From Calidifontibacillus erzurumensis (lineage in GTDB: Bacteria; Bacillota; Bacilli; Bacillales; Bacillaceae_J): DNA of 64,000 nucleotides. The stretch is from contig NZ_JABTTE010000010.1 of NCBI RefSeq assembly GCF_013303125.1, forward strand, positions 49,749 to 113,748, given 5' to 3'. This document shows positions 54,270-63,591 of this stretch, piece after piece. The first letter of the stretch is position 1. Each line of letters opens with the position of its first letter. A program made the translations under genes and the position numbers. The notes beneath the pieces were generated by a model, which was not told the DNA's origin, did not search any database, and was given only the letters and a program-made list of their open reading frames with translations.

Positions 54270-54665
54270 ATGAGTAAAAGAGTAGCAATTATCGCAAGTA
54301 ATGGTGGAATATTTGATGCATACAAAGTATTTAATATTGCAACAGCAGCAGCAGCCACAGATATGGAAGTAGCAGTTTTCTTTACATTTGAAGGACTAAA
54401 TTTAATTCACAAAGAAGCAAATAAAGAATTGCCATTGCCAGCAGGAAAAGAGCATATCGCTGAAGGTTTTAAAAATGCCAATGTTCCGCCTATTTCTGAA
54501 TTAGCAAATATGGCACAAGAAATGGGTGTAAAATTTATCGCTTGTCAAATGACGATGGATGTCATGGGTCTTACAAAAGAATCATTTGTTGATGGGATTG
54601 AAGTTGGCGGAGCCGTAACATTTTTAGAATATGCGAAAGATGCAGATATTACATTGACGTTCTAA
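54270..54665 (+). CDS. yrkE: DsrE/DsrF-like sulfur-relay protein
   Basis: A 131-aa protein of the DsrE-like family: RVAIIASNGGIFDAYKVFNI, VAVFFTFEGLNLIHKEAN, then FIACQMTMDVMGLTKESFVD with the likely sulfur-carrying cysteine. YrkE of B. subtilis has the same layout and context. AGGAGG precedes the ATG. Long hairpin TTCGGATTGTGTTGTGGAA with its complement at 54674-54719 lies between this gene and the next and may limit read-through. Confidence 0.88.
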   Translation: MSKRVAIIASNGGIFDAYKVFNIATAAAATDMEVAVFFTFEGLNLIHKEANKELPLPAGKEHIAEGFKNANVPPISELANMAQEMGVKFIACQMTMDVMGLTKESFVDGIEVGGAVTFLEYAKDADITLTF

Positions 54666-54673
54666 TCTATTTT

Positions 54674-54719
54674 TTCGGATTGTGTTGTGGAAATTTAGTT
54701 TTTCCACAACGAATCCGAA
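54674..54719 (+). terminator. Intra-operon hairpin
   Basis: TTCGGATT-GTTGTGGAA pairs with TTCCACAAC-AATCCGAA. The downstream T run is short and delayed, so partial termination is likely rather than full. Confidence 0.6.
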
Positions 54720-54772
54720 TATCTATAATAATTTTTTTTACAAACCAAAATACCTAAGGGGGTAATTAAATT

Positions 54773-55906
54773 ATGGCAGTAAAAGCAATGACTGCAAAGG
54801 AAATTACTGAAAAAGCTCTTAAGAAGGAAAATTTGTTTATTTTAGATGTTCGTAATGAAGCTGATTTTAATGATTGGAAAATTGAAGGGGAAAATTTTGA
54901 GTATTTGAATGTTCCTTATTTTGAATTAATTGATGGGGTCGATCCGATTAAAGAAAAACTTCCAAAAAATAAAGAAATACTCGTTGTTTGTGCAAAAGAA
55001 GGCTCTTCCAAAATGGTTGCAGATATGTTAGATGAAGCAGGTATAAGTGCATCTTATTTAGAAGGCGGCATGAAATCATGGAGTGAACATTTAGAAAAAA
55101 TAAAAGTATATGAAGATCAAGATGTTACGGTCTATCAATTTGTACGGGTTGGAAAAGGCTGTCTATCTTACATGATCGTTTCTGATGGGGAGGCACTCAT
55201 TGTGGACCCATCAAGATTTGTAGAAGAATATGAAGCTTTTGCCAAAGAGGTTGGGGCCGAAATCAAGCATATTGTAGATTCACATCTTCACGCTGATCAT
55301 ATTTCAGGTGGTCGGATGCTTGCTGATAAATTAGGAGCTGACTACTATTTAATGAAAAGTGAAGGGGCTACATTTGATTTTCTCCCATTAGAAGATCATG
55401 AAAAAATCACATTTAAAAATGTCATGTTGGAAGTATTAGCTGTTAAAACACCTGGGCATACACCAGGAAGTGTCTCCTTCTTTGTAAATAACAAACTATT
55501 ATTCTCTGGAGATACGATTTTTGTTAGTGGCTTAGGCCGCCCGGATCTTGGAAATAAGGTGAAAGAATGGGCGAAAGACTTGTACAAAACGGTTTATTCT
55601 AAAGTTTCTCAAATTGCGGATGATGTCATTGTCCTTCCTGGTCACTACGGAAATTTAGATGAAGAAATGAATGAATTTGGTTATATTGGTGCAACGCTTG
55701 GAGATATTCGAAAGCGCAATGAAAAGATGTTTAATGCGACCGAAGAACAATTCCTAGAACAAGTTGAAAAATCTGCAAGCTCAGTAAAACCGCCGAACTT
55801 TGAAGAAATTGTTGCAATTAACCGCAGAGGAAAATTCGTTGATCCTGAAAAAATGCAGGAATTAGAAATAGGTCCAAACCGATGCGCGGTCCATCATGCA
55901 GGTTGA
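54773..55906 (+). CDS. Rhodanese-MBL persulfide dioxygenase
   Basis: A 377-aa fusion. Residues 1-105 are rhodanese-like (LFILDVRNEADFNDW, active loop CAKEGSS). Residues 120-377 are a metallo-beta-lactamase-fold dioxygenase of the ETHE1 type: HIVDSHLHADHISGGRMLAD, KTPGHTPGSVSFF, LFSGDTIFVSGLGRPD and LPGHYG give the iron ligands. In S. aureus CstB the order is MBL first and rhodanese last; here the rhodanese comes first. It should turn persulfides into sulfite or thiosulfate. Sulfite could then leave through the TSUP protein downstream. Confidence 0.92.
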   Translation: MAVKAMTAKEITEKALKKENLFILDVRNEADFNDWKIEGENFEYLNVPYFELIDGVDPIKEKLPKNKEILVVCAKEGSSKMVADMLDEAGISASYLEGGMKSWSEHLEKIKVYEDQDVTVYQFVRVGKGCLSYMIVSDGEALIVDPSRFVEEYEAFAKEVGAEIKHIVDSHLHADHISGGRMLADKLGADYYLMKSEGATFDFLPLEDHEKITFKNVMLEVLAVKTPGHTPGSVSFFVNNKLLFSGDTIFVSGLGRPDLGNKVKEWAKDLYKTVYSKVSQIADDVIVLPGHYGNLDEEMNEFGYIGATLGDIRKRNEKMFNATEEQFLEQVEKSASSVKPPNFEEIVAINRRGKFVDPEKMQELEIGPNRCAVHHAG

Positions 55907-55910
55907 TAAT

Positions 55911-55941
55911 GGAAGGGATCTTTTGAGGTCCCTTTCCTTTG
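55911..55941 (+). terminator. Terminator after the dioxygenase gene
   Basis: GGAAGGGATC pairs with GGTCCCTTTCC around TTTTGA, followed by TTTG. It suggests that the TSUP gene has partial or separate expression. Confidence 0.75.
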
Positions 55942-56178
55942 TTTAGGTTGCGTTTAATGTTTTATTAAAAATTAGAAAGGTATGGATCAGGGATTTACTT
56001 CGTTTGTCAAACGTTTTATGAAAATTGGTAGATAGTGGGATTGGAGGAATCCCTGACCACAAGTTTGGTTATAAGTTCTATGAAAATTTAGGTATTTGAA
56101 CGCCTAGTTGTATCAAAAGTTTCATGAATATTATAGAGGAGAATGGATAATTCCTTCATTTTAGAAAGGAGGGAGCTT

Positions 56179-56955
56179 ATGGATTTTGCATTAATCATTA
56201 CAATTTTTCTTATTGGTTTTATAGGCTCCTATATCTCTGGCATGCTTGGTATTGGTGGTTCGATTATTAAATATCCAATGCTTTTATATATCCCGCCCTT
56301 ATTTGGACTTTCTGCCTTCACAGCCCATGAAGTTTCCGGTATCAGTGCGGTACAAGTCTTTTTTGCAACATTAGGTGGTGTGTGGGCTTACCGTAAAGGG
56401 GGCTATTTAAATAAAACTTTAATTGCTTATATGGGGATCAGCATTTTACTAGGAAGTTTCATTGGCGGTTTTGGTTCTAAACTAATGTCAGAGGAAGGAA
56501 TTAATGTCATTTACGGCATTCTCGCCTCAATCGCAGCCATCATGATGTTTGTTCCTAAGAAAGGAATTGATGATATTCCTCTCGATCAAGTGAAATTTAA
56601 TAAATGGCTCGCAGCTTCACTAGCTTTTATCGTCGGAATAGGATCGGGCATCGTTGGGGCGGCTGGTGCTTTTTTGTTAGTTCCAATTATGCTTGTCGTT
56701 TTAAAGATCCCAACTCGAATGACCATCGCGTCATCTTTAGCGATCACTTTTATTTCTTCCATTGGATCAACGATTGGAAAAATTACAACAGGACAAGTGG
56801 AATACTTTCCGGCATTCATAATGATTATTGCTAGTTTGCTAGCATCACCATTAGGTGCAATGACCGGGAAAAAAGTTAATACTAAGATCTTGCAAATCAT
56901 TTTAGCAGTTTTAATATTTGCGACAGCCGTGAAAATTTGGATGGATATATTGTAA
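56179..56955 (+). CDS. yrkJ: TSUP (TauE/SafE) sulfite-type exporter
   Basis: A 258-aa membrane protein with about eight helices. [20 protein letters not shown] and [20 protein letters not shown] are the two G-rich repeats of the TauE/SafE family. ATG at 56179 follows AAAGGAGGGAGC; a longer frame from 56143 lacks that spacing. By context it exports sulfite or a related sulfur anion formed by the dioxygenase. YrkJ of B. subtilis has the same place. Confidence 0.9.
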   Translation: MDFALIITIFLIGFIGSYISGMLGIGGSIIKYPMLLYIPPLFGLSAFTAHEVSGISAVQVFFATLGGVWAYRKGGYLNKTLIAYMGISILLGSFIGGFGSKLMSEEGINVIYGILASIAAIMMFVPKKGIDDIPLDQVKFNKWLAASLAFIVGIGSGIVGAAGAFLLVPIMLVVLKIPTRMTIASSLAITFISSIGSTIGKITTGQVEYFPAFIMIIASLLASPLGAMTGKKVNTKILQIILAVLIFATAVKIWMDIL

Positions 56956-57372
56956 AATTTTTTTGAAGGGCCAGGATTATTGATAAATCATGAGTGAAAG
57001 GGAGATTAGGGTCGTTTAGAGGCATAGAAAATGTAATTAGAATTTAGGTTTGGGGAAAAATTACAAATTTATATTAAAAAAATGGTGAAAGAAAAGGGCG
57101 TTCATAGTTGGAAAATACGACTTTGAACGGCCATTTTTGTTGTGGATTTTGCAATTCTGGAGAATTATTAAACTCGTAGGATAAGGGTAACAACGAAAAT
57201 ATTAATGATGTTGGTCAAATTTTTAAAACAGTAAAGTAAGGAAGCTTGTGATAAAAATAATTGTCTAGTTTGCCGCTTCTCTTATATAATTTTTTGAGCT
57301 AAATATTGTAGTTAAGTTTCTAGCTAATGTTATTATTTTTATAAATAAATAATATAAGAAAAGGTGATTACA
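56956..57372. other. Intergenic with terminator
   Basis: GGCGTTCATAGT / ACTTTGAACGGCC at 57097-57132 with ATTTTTG ends the sulfur operon. The remainder is AT-rich with no gene. Confidence 0.6.
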
Positions 57373-58335
57373 ATGAAACCAAAAGTTTTAATCACACGAA
57401 AAATTCCCCAGGAAATTGTCGAAAAAATTTCTTCTGTTTGCGATGTAGACATGTGGAATGAAGAAGAAGTACCGATTCCAAGAGAGGTGCTTGAACAAAA
57501 AATTGTTGATGTTGAAGGATTATTCTGCTTAATTACTGAAAAGATAGATGCTGATTTATTAAAAAAAGCAAAAAATTTAAAAGTTGTTAGCAATATGGCT
57601 GTTGGTTACAACAATATCGATATTGAAGCTTGCAGGGAGAGAGGAATTACTGTAACAAATACACCTGGTGTATTAACAGAAACTACTGCTGATTTAACAT
57701 TTGCCTTACTTATGGCGACTGCTCGCCGTTTAATAGAGGCTTCTACTTATTTGCGCAATGGTGAATGGAAAACATGGTCACCGATGCAGTTAACTGGACA
57801 AGATGTTTACGGTGCAACAATCGGTATCATTGGCATGGGGAGAATTGGTGAAGCCGTTGCAAGACGAGCGAAAGCTTTTGATATGAACATTTTGTATCAC
57901 AATCGAAATCGAAAAGTTGACGCAGAAAAAACGCTTGGAGCAACATATGTGGAATTAGATGAATTGCTCAAGCAATCGGATTTTGTAGTTATTATGACGC
58001 CTTATACACCAGAAACCGTCAATTTAATTTCTGAACGGGAACTTTCACTTATGAAAAAAACTGCTGTTTTAATCAATACAGCACGGGGCGGGATTGTAAA
58101 TGAAGAAGCCCTTTATAATGCTTTGAAAACAGGTCAAATTTGGGCTGCAGGTCTAGACGTTTTTGCAATTGAACCTGTTTCATTGGATCATCCACTTTTG
58201 ACATTACCTAATGTTGTTGCATTGCCGCATATTGGCAGCGCAAGTATTAAAACAAGATTAAAAATGGCGGAACTTGCAGCTGATAACCTTATGAAAGGTG
58301 TAACGAATCAAAGACCTGATCATGTTGTCGTGTAG
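57373..58335 (+). CDS. D-2-hydroxyacid dehydrogenase (glyoxylate/hydroxypyruvate reductase)
   Basis: A 320-aa NAD(P)-dependent enzyme of the GhrB/YvcT type. NMAVGYNNIDIEACRERGI, nucleotide motif GIIGMGRIGEAVARRAKAFD, the NR phosphate-binding pair (HNRNRK, favouring NADP), LINTARGGIVNEEAL and the catalytic histidine in LPHIGSASIKTR. ATG at 57373 follows AAAAGGTGATT; GTG at 57364 overlaps that site. With glycerate kinase it could turn glyoxylate or hydroxypyruvate into 2-phosphoglycerate. Confidence 0.93.
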   Translation: MKPKVLITRKIPQEIVEKISSVCDVDMWNEEEVPIPREVLEQKIVDVEGLFCLITEKIDADLLKKAKNLKVVSNMAVGYNNIDIEACRERGITVTNTPGVLTETTADLTFALLMATARRLIEASTYLRNGEWKTWSPMQLTGQDVYGATIGIIGMGRIGEAVARRAKAFDMNILYHNRNRKVDAEKTLGATYVELDELLKQSDFVVIMTPYTPETVNLISERELSLMKKTAVLINTARGGIVNEEALYNALKTGQIWAAGLDVFAIEPVSLDHPLLTLPNVVALPHIGSASIKTRLKMAELAADNLMKGVTNQRPDHVVV

Positions 58336-58449
58336 TTTTATTGAATGAACGAAATTCTAGTCTGGATAAAACTGAATAATTGACCTCCTACATAAAGAAA
58401 CGAATCATATTTCAAATACGTTTTCATCATACTAGTAATGGTGATGAAA

Positions 58450-59379
58450 ATGTTATGTCAATCCAATGAGGAATTAAATGAATATGTAAAGGAAGCAAAA
58501 AGATATACTGTAAAAGGAAAAGTGGCCGATTATATTCCAGCACTGGCAAAAGCAAATCCAAATGATTTATCGATTGCCATTCATTATCCGGATGGAAGCT
58601 GTATTTCAGCAGGAGATATTGAGAAAAAAATTACTCTCCAAAGCATTTCAAAAGTGATCAGTTTGGCTTTAGTTTTAATGGATCGTGGACCTGAGTATGT
58701 GTTTGAGCGGGTAGGGATGGAGCCGACAGGAGATCCTTTCAATTCAATGATTAAATTAGAAACATTGGCTCCTTCGAAACCTTTAAATCCAATGATAAAT
58801 GCCGGTGCTTTAGTCGTTACCCAAATGATTAAAGGTGCGGACGTTGAAGAGAAATTTGAGCGATTGTTAAGTTTTATCAGGGAATTGGCAGATGACCCTA
58901 AGATTACTTACAATGAAGAAGTTGCCCGTTCGGAATTTGAAACAACTTACCTTAACCGTTCCCTATGTTATTTTTTAAAACAACATGGTGCAATTAATGG
59001 GGAAATTGAAGAGCTAATCGATTTATATACAAAACAATGCGCTGTTGAAATGAATTGTTTGGATTTAGCACGCATAGGTGTAGTGTTTGCTATGGATGGT
59101 ATTGATCCAATGAGCGGCAAGCAAATTATGCCAGCTAATGTTGCCCGTATTTGTAAAACATTTATGGTCACTTGCGGGATGTATAATGCTTCCGGAGAAT
59201 TTGCGATAAAAATTGGTATTCCAGCAAAAAGCGGTGTTTCCGGCGGAATTATGGGGGCAGTTCCAGGAAGATTTGGGATTGGCATTTTTGGCCCTGCATT
59301 AGATGAAAAAGGAAACAGCATTGCGGGGATCAAGTTATTAGAATTATTGTCTAAGAAATATAAGTTAAGTATGTTTTGA
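58450..59379 (+). CDS. glsA: Glutaminase
   Basis: A 309-aa serine-dependent glutaminase that makes glutamate and ammonia from glutamine. The active-site block is [20 protein letters not shown], with SxxK serine and lysine; [17 protein letters not shown] and [19 protein letters not shown] complete it. The start MLCQSNEEL at 58450 mirrors B. subtilis YlaM (309 aa, MVCQ start) and has GGTG 6 nt upstream; earlier ATG codons at 58438 and 58444 are less likely. It fits the glutamate theme of the region. Confidence 0.95.
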   Translation: MLCQSNEELNEYVKEAKRYTVKGKVADYIPALAKANPNDLSIAIHYPDGSCISAGDIEKKITLQSISKVISLALVLMDRGPEYVFERVGMEPTGDPFNSMIKLETLAPSKPLNPMINAGALVVTQMIKGADVEEKFERLLSFIRELADDPKITYNEEVARSEFETTYLNRSLCYFLKQHGAINGEIEELIDLYTKQCAVEMNCLDLARIGVVFAMDGIDPMSGKQIMPANVARICKTFMVTCGMYNASGEFAIKIGIPAKSGVSGGIMGAVPGRFGIGIFGPALDEKGNSIAGIKLLELLSKKYKLSMF

Positions 59380-59474
59380 TGAAAATTGGTAGTTAATGTA
59401 AAATTTCTGATGCTAAGTATCTATGTCAATACAAAATTTCTTTCAAATTCGACAACTTTTTTACAAGAAACCTA

Positions 59475-59503
59475 TTGATTGAATGAAGGCTCGGTGATAT
59501 AAT
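59475..59503 (+). promoter_or_regulatory. Sigma-A promoter before queG
   Basis: TTGATT, a 17-nt spacer and TATAAT. The next strong feature is a terminator only about 40 nt after the expected start, so the product may be a short RNA. Confidence 0.65.
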
Positions 59504-59510
59504 GTGAAAC

Positions 59511-59587
59511 ATCGAGTTCACTTTAATAATAAAAATTGTTATCAACGCAGTGTTTCGTTTCAAGGAAAACGGGGCATTGCGTTTTTT
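59511..59587 (+). ncRNA. Possible short terminated RNA or leader before queG
   Basis: From the expected start to the terminator AACGCAGTGTTTCGTTTT / AAAACGGGGCATTGCGTT with T6 is about 75 nt. No open frame with a ribosome binding site fits in. It may be an attenuated queG leader or an sRNA. It does not look like the preQ1 riboswitch. Confidence 0.4.
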
Positions 59588-59745
59588 AATTAGTAGTAGG
59601 TAATATTATGTGATCCTAGAATGGTCTCAAGCACGGTTGAATATTCGCTGTGTGAGCGGTTTTTTATAAAGATTTTTTTAGTAGTAGAACATTTGCGCAA
59701 CTAAGTTTTAGGACAGCCCTTTTGATGAATGGAGGTGGGCGGCAT

Positions 59746-60900
59746 TTGGATTTTGCTAACTTAAAAGCGGAAATTATTGATTTTAGTAAGGAAATTGGGA
59801 TTGATAAGATTGGATTTGCTAGCGCCGATCCATTTTTAGAATTGAAAAAAAGACTATATAAGCAGCAACAATTAAATTATCAATCTGGTTTTGAGGAACA
59901 AGATATTGAAAAAAGGACGAATCCTGAATTGCTTTTACAAGGTGCACGCTCCATTATTTCAATAGCGTTAGCTTATCCGTCGAAAATCAAAGATGCACCA
60001 CGAAGTACTAGAAGTGATCGGCGAGGCATTTTTTGCCGGGCGTCTTGGGGTTATGATTATCACCATATATTGCGCGACTGTTTAAAAAAATTAGAAGAAT
60101 TTATTTTGGAGAAAGTGCCTCAAGCTCAAGTGAAGTCAATGGTTGATACAGGAGAGCTATCTGACCGGGCAGTGGCTGAACGGGCCGGTATTGGGTGGAG
60201 CGGGAAAAATTGTGCGATCATCACGCCTGAATTTGGATCTTTTGTATATTTGGGAGAAATGATTACGACCATTCCTTTTCCACCAGATCAACCCATTGAA
60301 GATATGTGTGGAACATGTACGAAATGTTTAGAAGCTTGTCCAACGGGTGCTTTAGTTCAGCCAGGTCAATTGGATGCGAAAAAATGTCTCGGATATTTAA
60401 CGCAAACGAAAGGATTTTTGGAAGATGAGTATCGCGGGAAAATTGGGAATCGCATCTATGGGTGTGATACTTGCCAAATGGTATGCCCTCATAATAAAGG
60501 AGTGGATTTCCACTTACATCCTGAAATGGAGCCGGATCCTGAAGTTGTAAAGCCGCGGCTGAGGTCGTTGCTTTTTCTTAGCAATAAGGAGTTTAAAGAA
60601 AAATTTGGACCAATTGCTGGATCGTGGCGCGGGAAAAAACCGTTGCAGCGTAATGCGATACTTGCCCTAGCCCATTATAAAGATGTGACGGCTATTGATG
60701 ACCTTGCGAAAGTGTTGGCAGAAGATCCGCGACCGGTCATTAGAGGGACGGCTGCATGGGCCATTGGGAGAATAGGGGCGCCTGAAGGAAAGAAAATTTT
60801 AGAACGAGCAAAGCTCAAAGAAACGGATGAAGAAGTATTGGCAGAGATAGAAAAAGGTCTTCGGTTATTGATGGACAGAATGATTGAAAAACAGGATTAA
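59746..60900 (+). CDS. queG: Epoxyqueuosine reductase
   Basis: A 385-aa cobalamin and Fe-S enzyme that makes the last step of queuosine on tRNA. RSIISIALAYPSK, KSMVDTGELSDRAVAERAGIG (read in two blocks), two 4Fe-4S motifs CGTCTKCLEACPTGA and CDTCQMVCPHNKG, then HEAT-like repeats at the C-terminus (AILALAHYKDVTAIDDLAKV, GTAAWAIGRIG). The TTG at 59746 is preferred: GGAGGTGG lies 6 nt before it, and the protein then begins MDFANLKAE as in homologues. Confidence 0.94.
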   Translation: MDFANLKAEIIDFSKEIGIDKIGFASADPFLELKKRLYKQQQLNYQSGFEEQDIEKRTNPELLLQGARSIISIALAYPSKIKDAPRSTRSDRRGIFCRASWGYDYHHILRDCLKKLEEFILEKVPQAQVKSMVDTGELSDRAVAERAGIGWSGKNCAIITPEFGSFVYLGEMITTIPFPPDQPIEDMCGTCTKCLEACPTGALVQPGQLDAKKCLGYLTQTKGFLEDEYRGKIGNRIYGCDTCQMVCPHNKGVDFHLHPEMEPDPEVVKPRLRSLLFLSNKEFKEKFGPIAGSWRGKKPLQRNAILALAHYKDVTAIDDLAKVLAEDPRPVIRGTAAWAIGRIGAPEGKKILERAKLKETDEEVLAEIEKGLRLLMDRMIEKQD

Positions 60901-60946
60901 TTTAAAAAAAATGATTCGTATCACTAAATGAAAGGTCATGAGGAGA

Positions 60947-61474
60947 ATGACTAAAGAAATTTATTTTTTGGAGATGGATAGTCCCGTTGGACCGCTGACG
61001 ATTGTCGGTACAGTAGATGACGGATTATGTGATGTAGAGTTCGGAAAGATGGACGATGTGTCGGATGATTTGGTGAAATGGCTGAAAAAACATTTTGGAA
61101 ATATCACTTTAAAAGAAAGTATAGATTTGTTCTTGCCATATGTACAAGCATTTGAAAACTATTTTAGCGGTAGTGGAAAAGGTGCGTTCGATCATTTAAA
61201 AATTGATGTACATGGCACACCATTTCAAAAGAAAGTATGGAATGAATTATTAAAGATTGAATATGGTACAACCAAAACTTACAAAGAAGTGGCCGAAGCC
61301 ATTGGATCGCCAAAAGCGGTAAGAGCAGTCGGAACAGCGATTGGTCACAACCCGCTGCCAATTATCATTCCTTGCCACCGCGTCATCAATACGAACGGAA
61401 AACTAGGCGGCTTCACCGGCGGTCTGGACAAAAAAGTAAAACTGCTCGAAATAGAAAATATTTGCACTTTATAG
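60947..61474 (+). CDS. ogt: Methylated-DNA-protein-cysteine methyltransferase
   Basis: A 175-aa DNA repair protein that removes methyl groups from O6-methylguanine by transferring them to its own cysteine. The active block is PLPIIIPCHRVINTNGKLGG, with the acceptor cysteine in PCHRV; GTPFQKKVWNELLKIEYGTT and AVGTAIGHNP are family motifs. Start ambiguous: ATG at 60938 or 60947, both near GGAG/AAAGG. Next to queG and followed by tandem repeats. Confidence 0.93.
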   Translation: MTKEIYFLEMDSPVGPLTIVGTVDDGLCDVEFGKMDDVSDDLVKWLKKHFGNITLKESIDLFLPYVQAFENYFSGSGKGAFDHLKIDVHGTPFQKKVWNELLKIEYGTTKTYKEVAEAIGSPKAVRAVGTAIGHNPLPIIIPCHRVINTNGKLGGFTGGLDKKVKLLEIENICTL

Positions 61475-61665
61475 AGGTGCCAGACCCCTCTGGTGTACCG
61501 TCTGTGGCACCATCTGAGGTGCGGTGCCAGACCCCTCTGGTGCACCGTCTGTGGCACCATCTGAGGTGCGGTGTCAGACCCCTCTGGTGCACCGTCTGTG
61601 GCACCATCTGAGGTGCGGTGCCAGACCCCTCTGGTGTACCGTCTCTGGCACCTTCTGCGGCACTT
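61474..61665. repeat. Four tandem 47-bp repeats
   Basis: CAGACCCCTCTGGTG starts at 61481, 61528, 61575 and 61622, an exact 47-bp period. Each unit contains GGTGCCAGAC and GTCTGTGGCACC, which can pair, so transcription gives a row of hairpins. Copies differ by a few bases (GTGTACC against GTGCACC, GTGCC against GTGTC). GC content is far above the flanks. It starts within a few bases of the stop of the MGMT gene. Confidence 0.92.
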
Positions 61666-61746
61666 TTAGATGTTTGTGTCAGACTTTCGAATGCAGTTCA
61701 TATACTTATAACGATGAATGCCTACAAGAAAGGAATGAACCGATTG

Positions 61747-62673
61747 ATGGCTTCATGGTTAGAGGAGTTGGAGCGGCTGACGAATGATCGATTGAAGGTG
61801 CTTGTTGGCAATAAATTGGGTCGTAAACTAGATCCTTTATTGAAGGACGATGAACTTGCTGTCCTCGAACGAAAAAAGCTTCTTTTTTCAGAACGGGATT
61901 TTGAAATCGTCAAGGCAATGGCCAATGGCCGTATCAAAGAACAAAAGAAAATTGATGATTTGCAATATATTGACTATGTGGTCCACCATCAATATTTAGT
62001 GAAACAACCGAATGAAAAGTTTTATCTCGAAGAAAATATGGAAGAGCGGCAGGCGATTATAAAAGCTGGTCAAATTATTTCCGATTCCGCAGTGGAACGC
62101 GACTATTCTTTAATAGATGAAGATGAAAATGAAATACGATTAAAAGATATTTTTAATTCCTCTGACCAGCGTCAGAAGTATCAATATAATCGAAGAGCAG
62201 CTGTTCAATATGCTGAGAGATGGTGGAATAGCTACAATCCTAAATATAAAAGGTTCAAAGATGATTGCACGAATTTTATTTCTCAATGCTTGCATGAAGG
62301 CGGCATTCCGATGTCCGGTTTTGGGGACAGAAACAAAGGCTGGTGGTATAGCGGGAATTCTTGGAGTTACAGTTGGGCGGTGGCCCACGCTTTTCGCTGG
62401 CATTTAAGTGGGTCTAACAAAGAGCAAGGCATTAATGCAAAAGAAGTTCGTTCCGCAAGCGATTTAAGCCTTGGTGATGTAATATGTTACGATTTTGAAG
62501 GAGATGGTAGATGGAACCATAATACCATCGTCGTTGCAAAAGATGCCAATAATGAACCGTTAGTAAATGCCCACACGTATAATAGTAGAATGCGTTATTG
62601 GGCTTATAAAGATTCATCCGCTTATACGCCGAATATTAAATATAAATTTTTCCATATTCTTGATCGGAAGTAA
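61747..62673 (+). CDS. Amidase-domain (PF12671-type) protein
   Basis: A 308-aa protein. The N-terminal 150 residues are helical and charged (LEELERLTNDRLKVLVGNKL). The C-terminal half is an Amidase_6-type domain: YNRRAAVQYAERWWNSYNPK, then DCTNFISQCLHEGGIPM with the likely catalytic cysteine, RWNHNTIVVAK with histidine, and VNAHTYNSRMRYWAY. Similar Bacillus proteins are cell-wall or spore-linked. No signal peptide is visible. The start is uncertain: AAGGA precedes ATG 61735, TTG 61744 and ATG 61747. Confidence 0.85.
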   Translation: MASWLEELERLTNDRLKVLVGNKLGRKLDPLLKDDELAVLERKKLLFSERDFEIVKAMANGRIKEQKKIDDLQYIDYVVHHQYLVKQPNEKFYLEENMEERQAIIKAGQIISDSAVERDYSLIDEDENEIRLKDIFNSSDQRQKYQYNRRAAVQYAERWWNSYNPKYKRFKDDCTNFISQCLHEGGIPMSGFGDRNKGWWYSGNSWSYSWAVAHAFRWHLSGSNKEQGINAKEVRSASDLSLGDVICYDFEGDGRWNHNTIVVAKDANNEPLVNAHTYNSRMRYWAYKDSSAYTPNIKYKFFHILDRK

Positions 62674-62720
62674 GATGCCACATGATGCCACATATAAAAT
62701 AAATATGGAAAAAACTCGAT

Positions 62721-62759
62721 CCCATTCATTTAGTTTGAGCTCTTCACTAAATGAATGGG
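62721..62759. terminator. Perfect 14-bp hairpin
   Basis: CCCATTCATTTAGT pairs exactly with ACTAAATGAATGGG around an 11-nt loop. The plus-strand flank has no T run; on the minus strand GTTTTTTCC follows 6 nt later. Possibly a weak terminator for the amidase-domain gene. Confidence 0.55.
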
Positions 62760-62935
62760 GAAGGAGAAAACATTCAATATTACATAAAATGGTGATTGTA
62801 AATTTCTCCATGAATTGTCCAGGGAATTTAATTCAATCATCAAATACAAGCTAGTTACAACTAAATGGCTAAAAGTGTTATAATAGATGGGCTAAAAATT
62901 TAATAAACATATGAAATAAATTTTGGGGTGAAAAA

Positions 62936-63409
62936 ATGGGGATCCATGTTGTATTATACCAACCAGAAATTCCTGCTAATACAGGCAATATTGCTCGGAC
63001 TTGTGCGGCGACAAATACTCCCTTACATTTAATCCATCCGCTCGGATTTTCAACTGAAGATAAATATTTAAAAAGAGCCGGTCTTGATTATTGGGAATTT
63101 GTAACAATATACAATTATGATTCATTAGATATCTTTTTTGATCAAAACAAAGGTGGTAAATATTACTTTATTACGAAATTTGGAAAAAATAAGTATTCAG
63201 ATTTTGATTTCAGCAATCCAAATGAAGAAATTTATTTTATTTTTGGTAGAGAAACTACCGGTTTACCGAAAGATTTAATTGCCGAGCATCCGGATACTTG
63301 CCTTCGCTTACCGATGACAGAAAATGTTCGTTCACTAAATTTATCAAACACGGCTGCTATTTTAGTGTATGAAGCATTACGACAACAAAACTTTCCTGGT
63401 TTATCATAA
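62936..63409 (+). CDS. trmL: tRNA (cytidine(34)-2'-O)-methyltransferase
   Basis: A 157-aa SPOUT-class enzyme that methylates the wobble base of leucine tRNAs. VVLYQPEIPANTGNIARTCA, LHLIHPLGF, LDYWEF, then FGRETTGLPKDLI and the knot region RLPMTENVRSLNLSNTAAIL. Typical TrmL/CspR length. GGGGTGAAAAA ribosome binding site. Strong terminator follows at once. Confidence 0.96.
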   Translation: MGIHVVLYQPEIPANTGNIARTCAATNTPLHLIHPLGFSTEDKYLKRAGLDYWEFVTIYNYDSLDIFFDQNKGGKYYFITKFGKNKYSDFDFSNPNEEIYFIFGRETTGLPKDLIAEHPDTCLRLPMTENVRSLNLSNTAAILVYEALRQQNFPGLS

Positions 63410-63458
63410 AAATGACCTTCGCGAGGTGTACAAATCACTTCACGAAGGTCATTTTTTT
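63408..63458. terminator. Terminator after trmL
   Basis: AAAAATGACCTTCG pairs with CGAAGGTCATTTTT, followed by more T. Confidence 0.88.
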
Positions 63459-63591
63459 GGTAGTAAGAACGTATAAATTTTGTAAACAATTGTCTAGCGT
63501 AAGCGTCCATAAGTTTGAGCAGCGCAAAATTCATCATCCGCTTTTACTCATTATGTAGGCTTATCTTTTTAACAGACGCTTAAAGCTTTTC

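Noticed and set aside
61474..61665. CRISPR-like array
   Set aside because: The whole 47-bp unit repeats, with no variable spacers and no cas genes.
61372..61787. Several short open frames running through the 47-bp repeats
   Set aside because: They only translate the tandem repeat in different frames (PLWCTVCGT and similar) and have no ribosome binding site.
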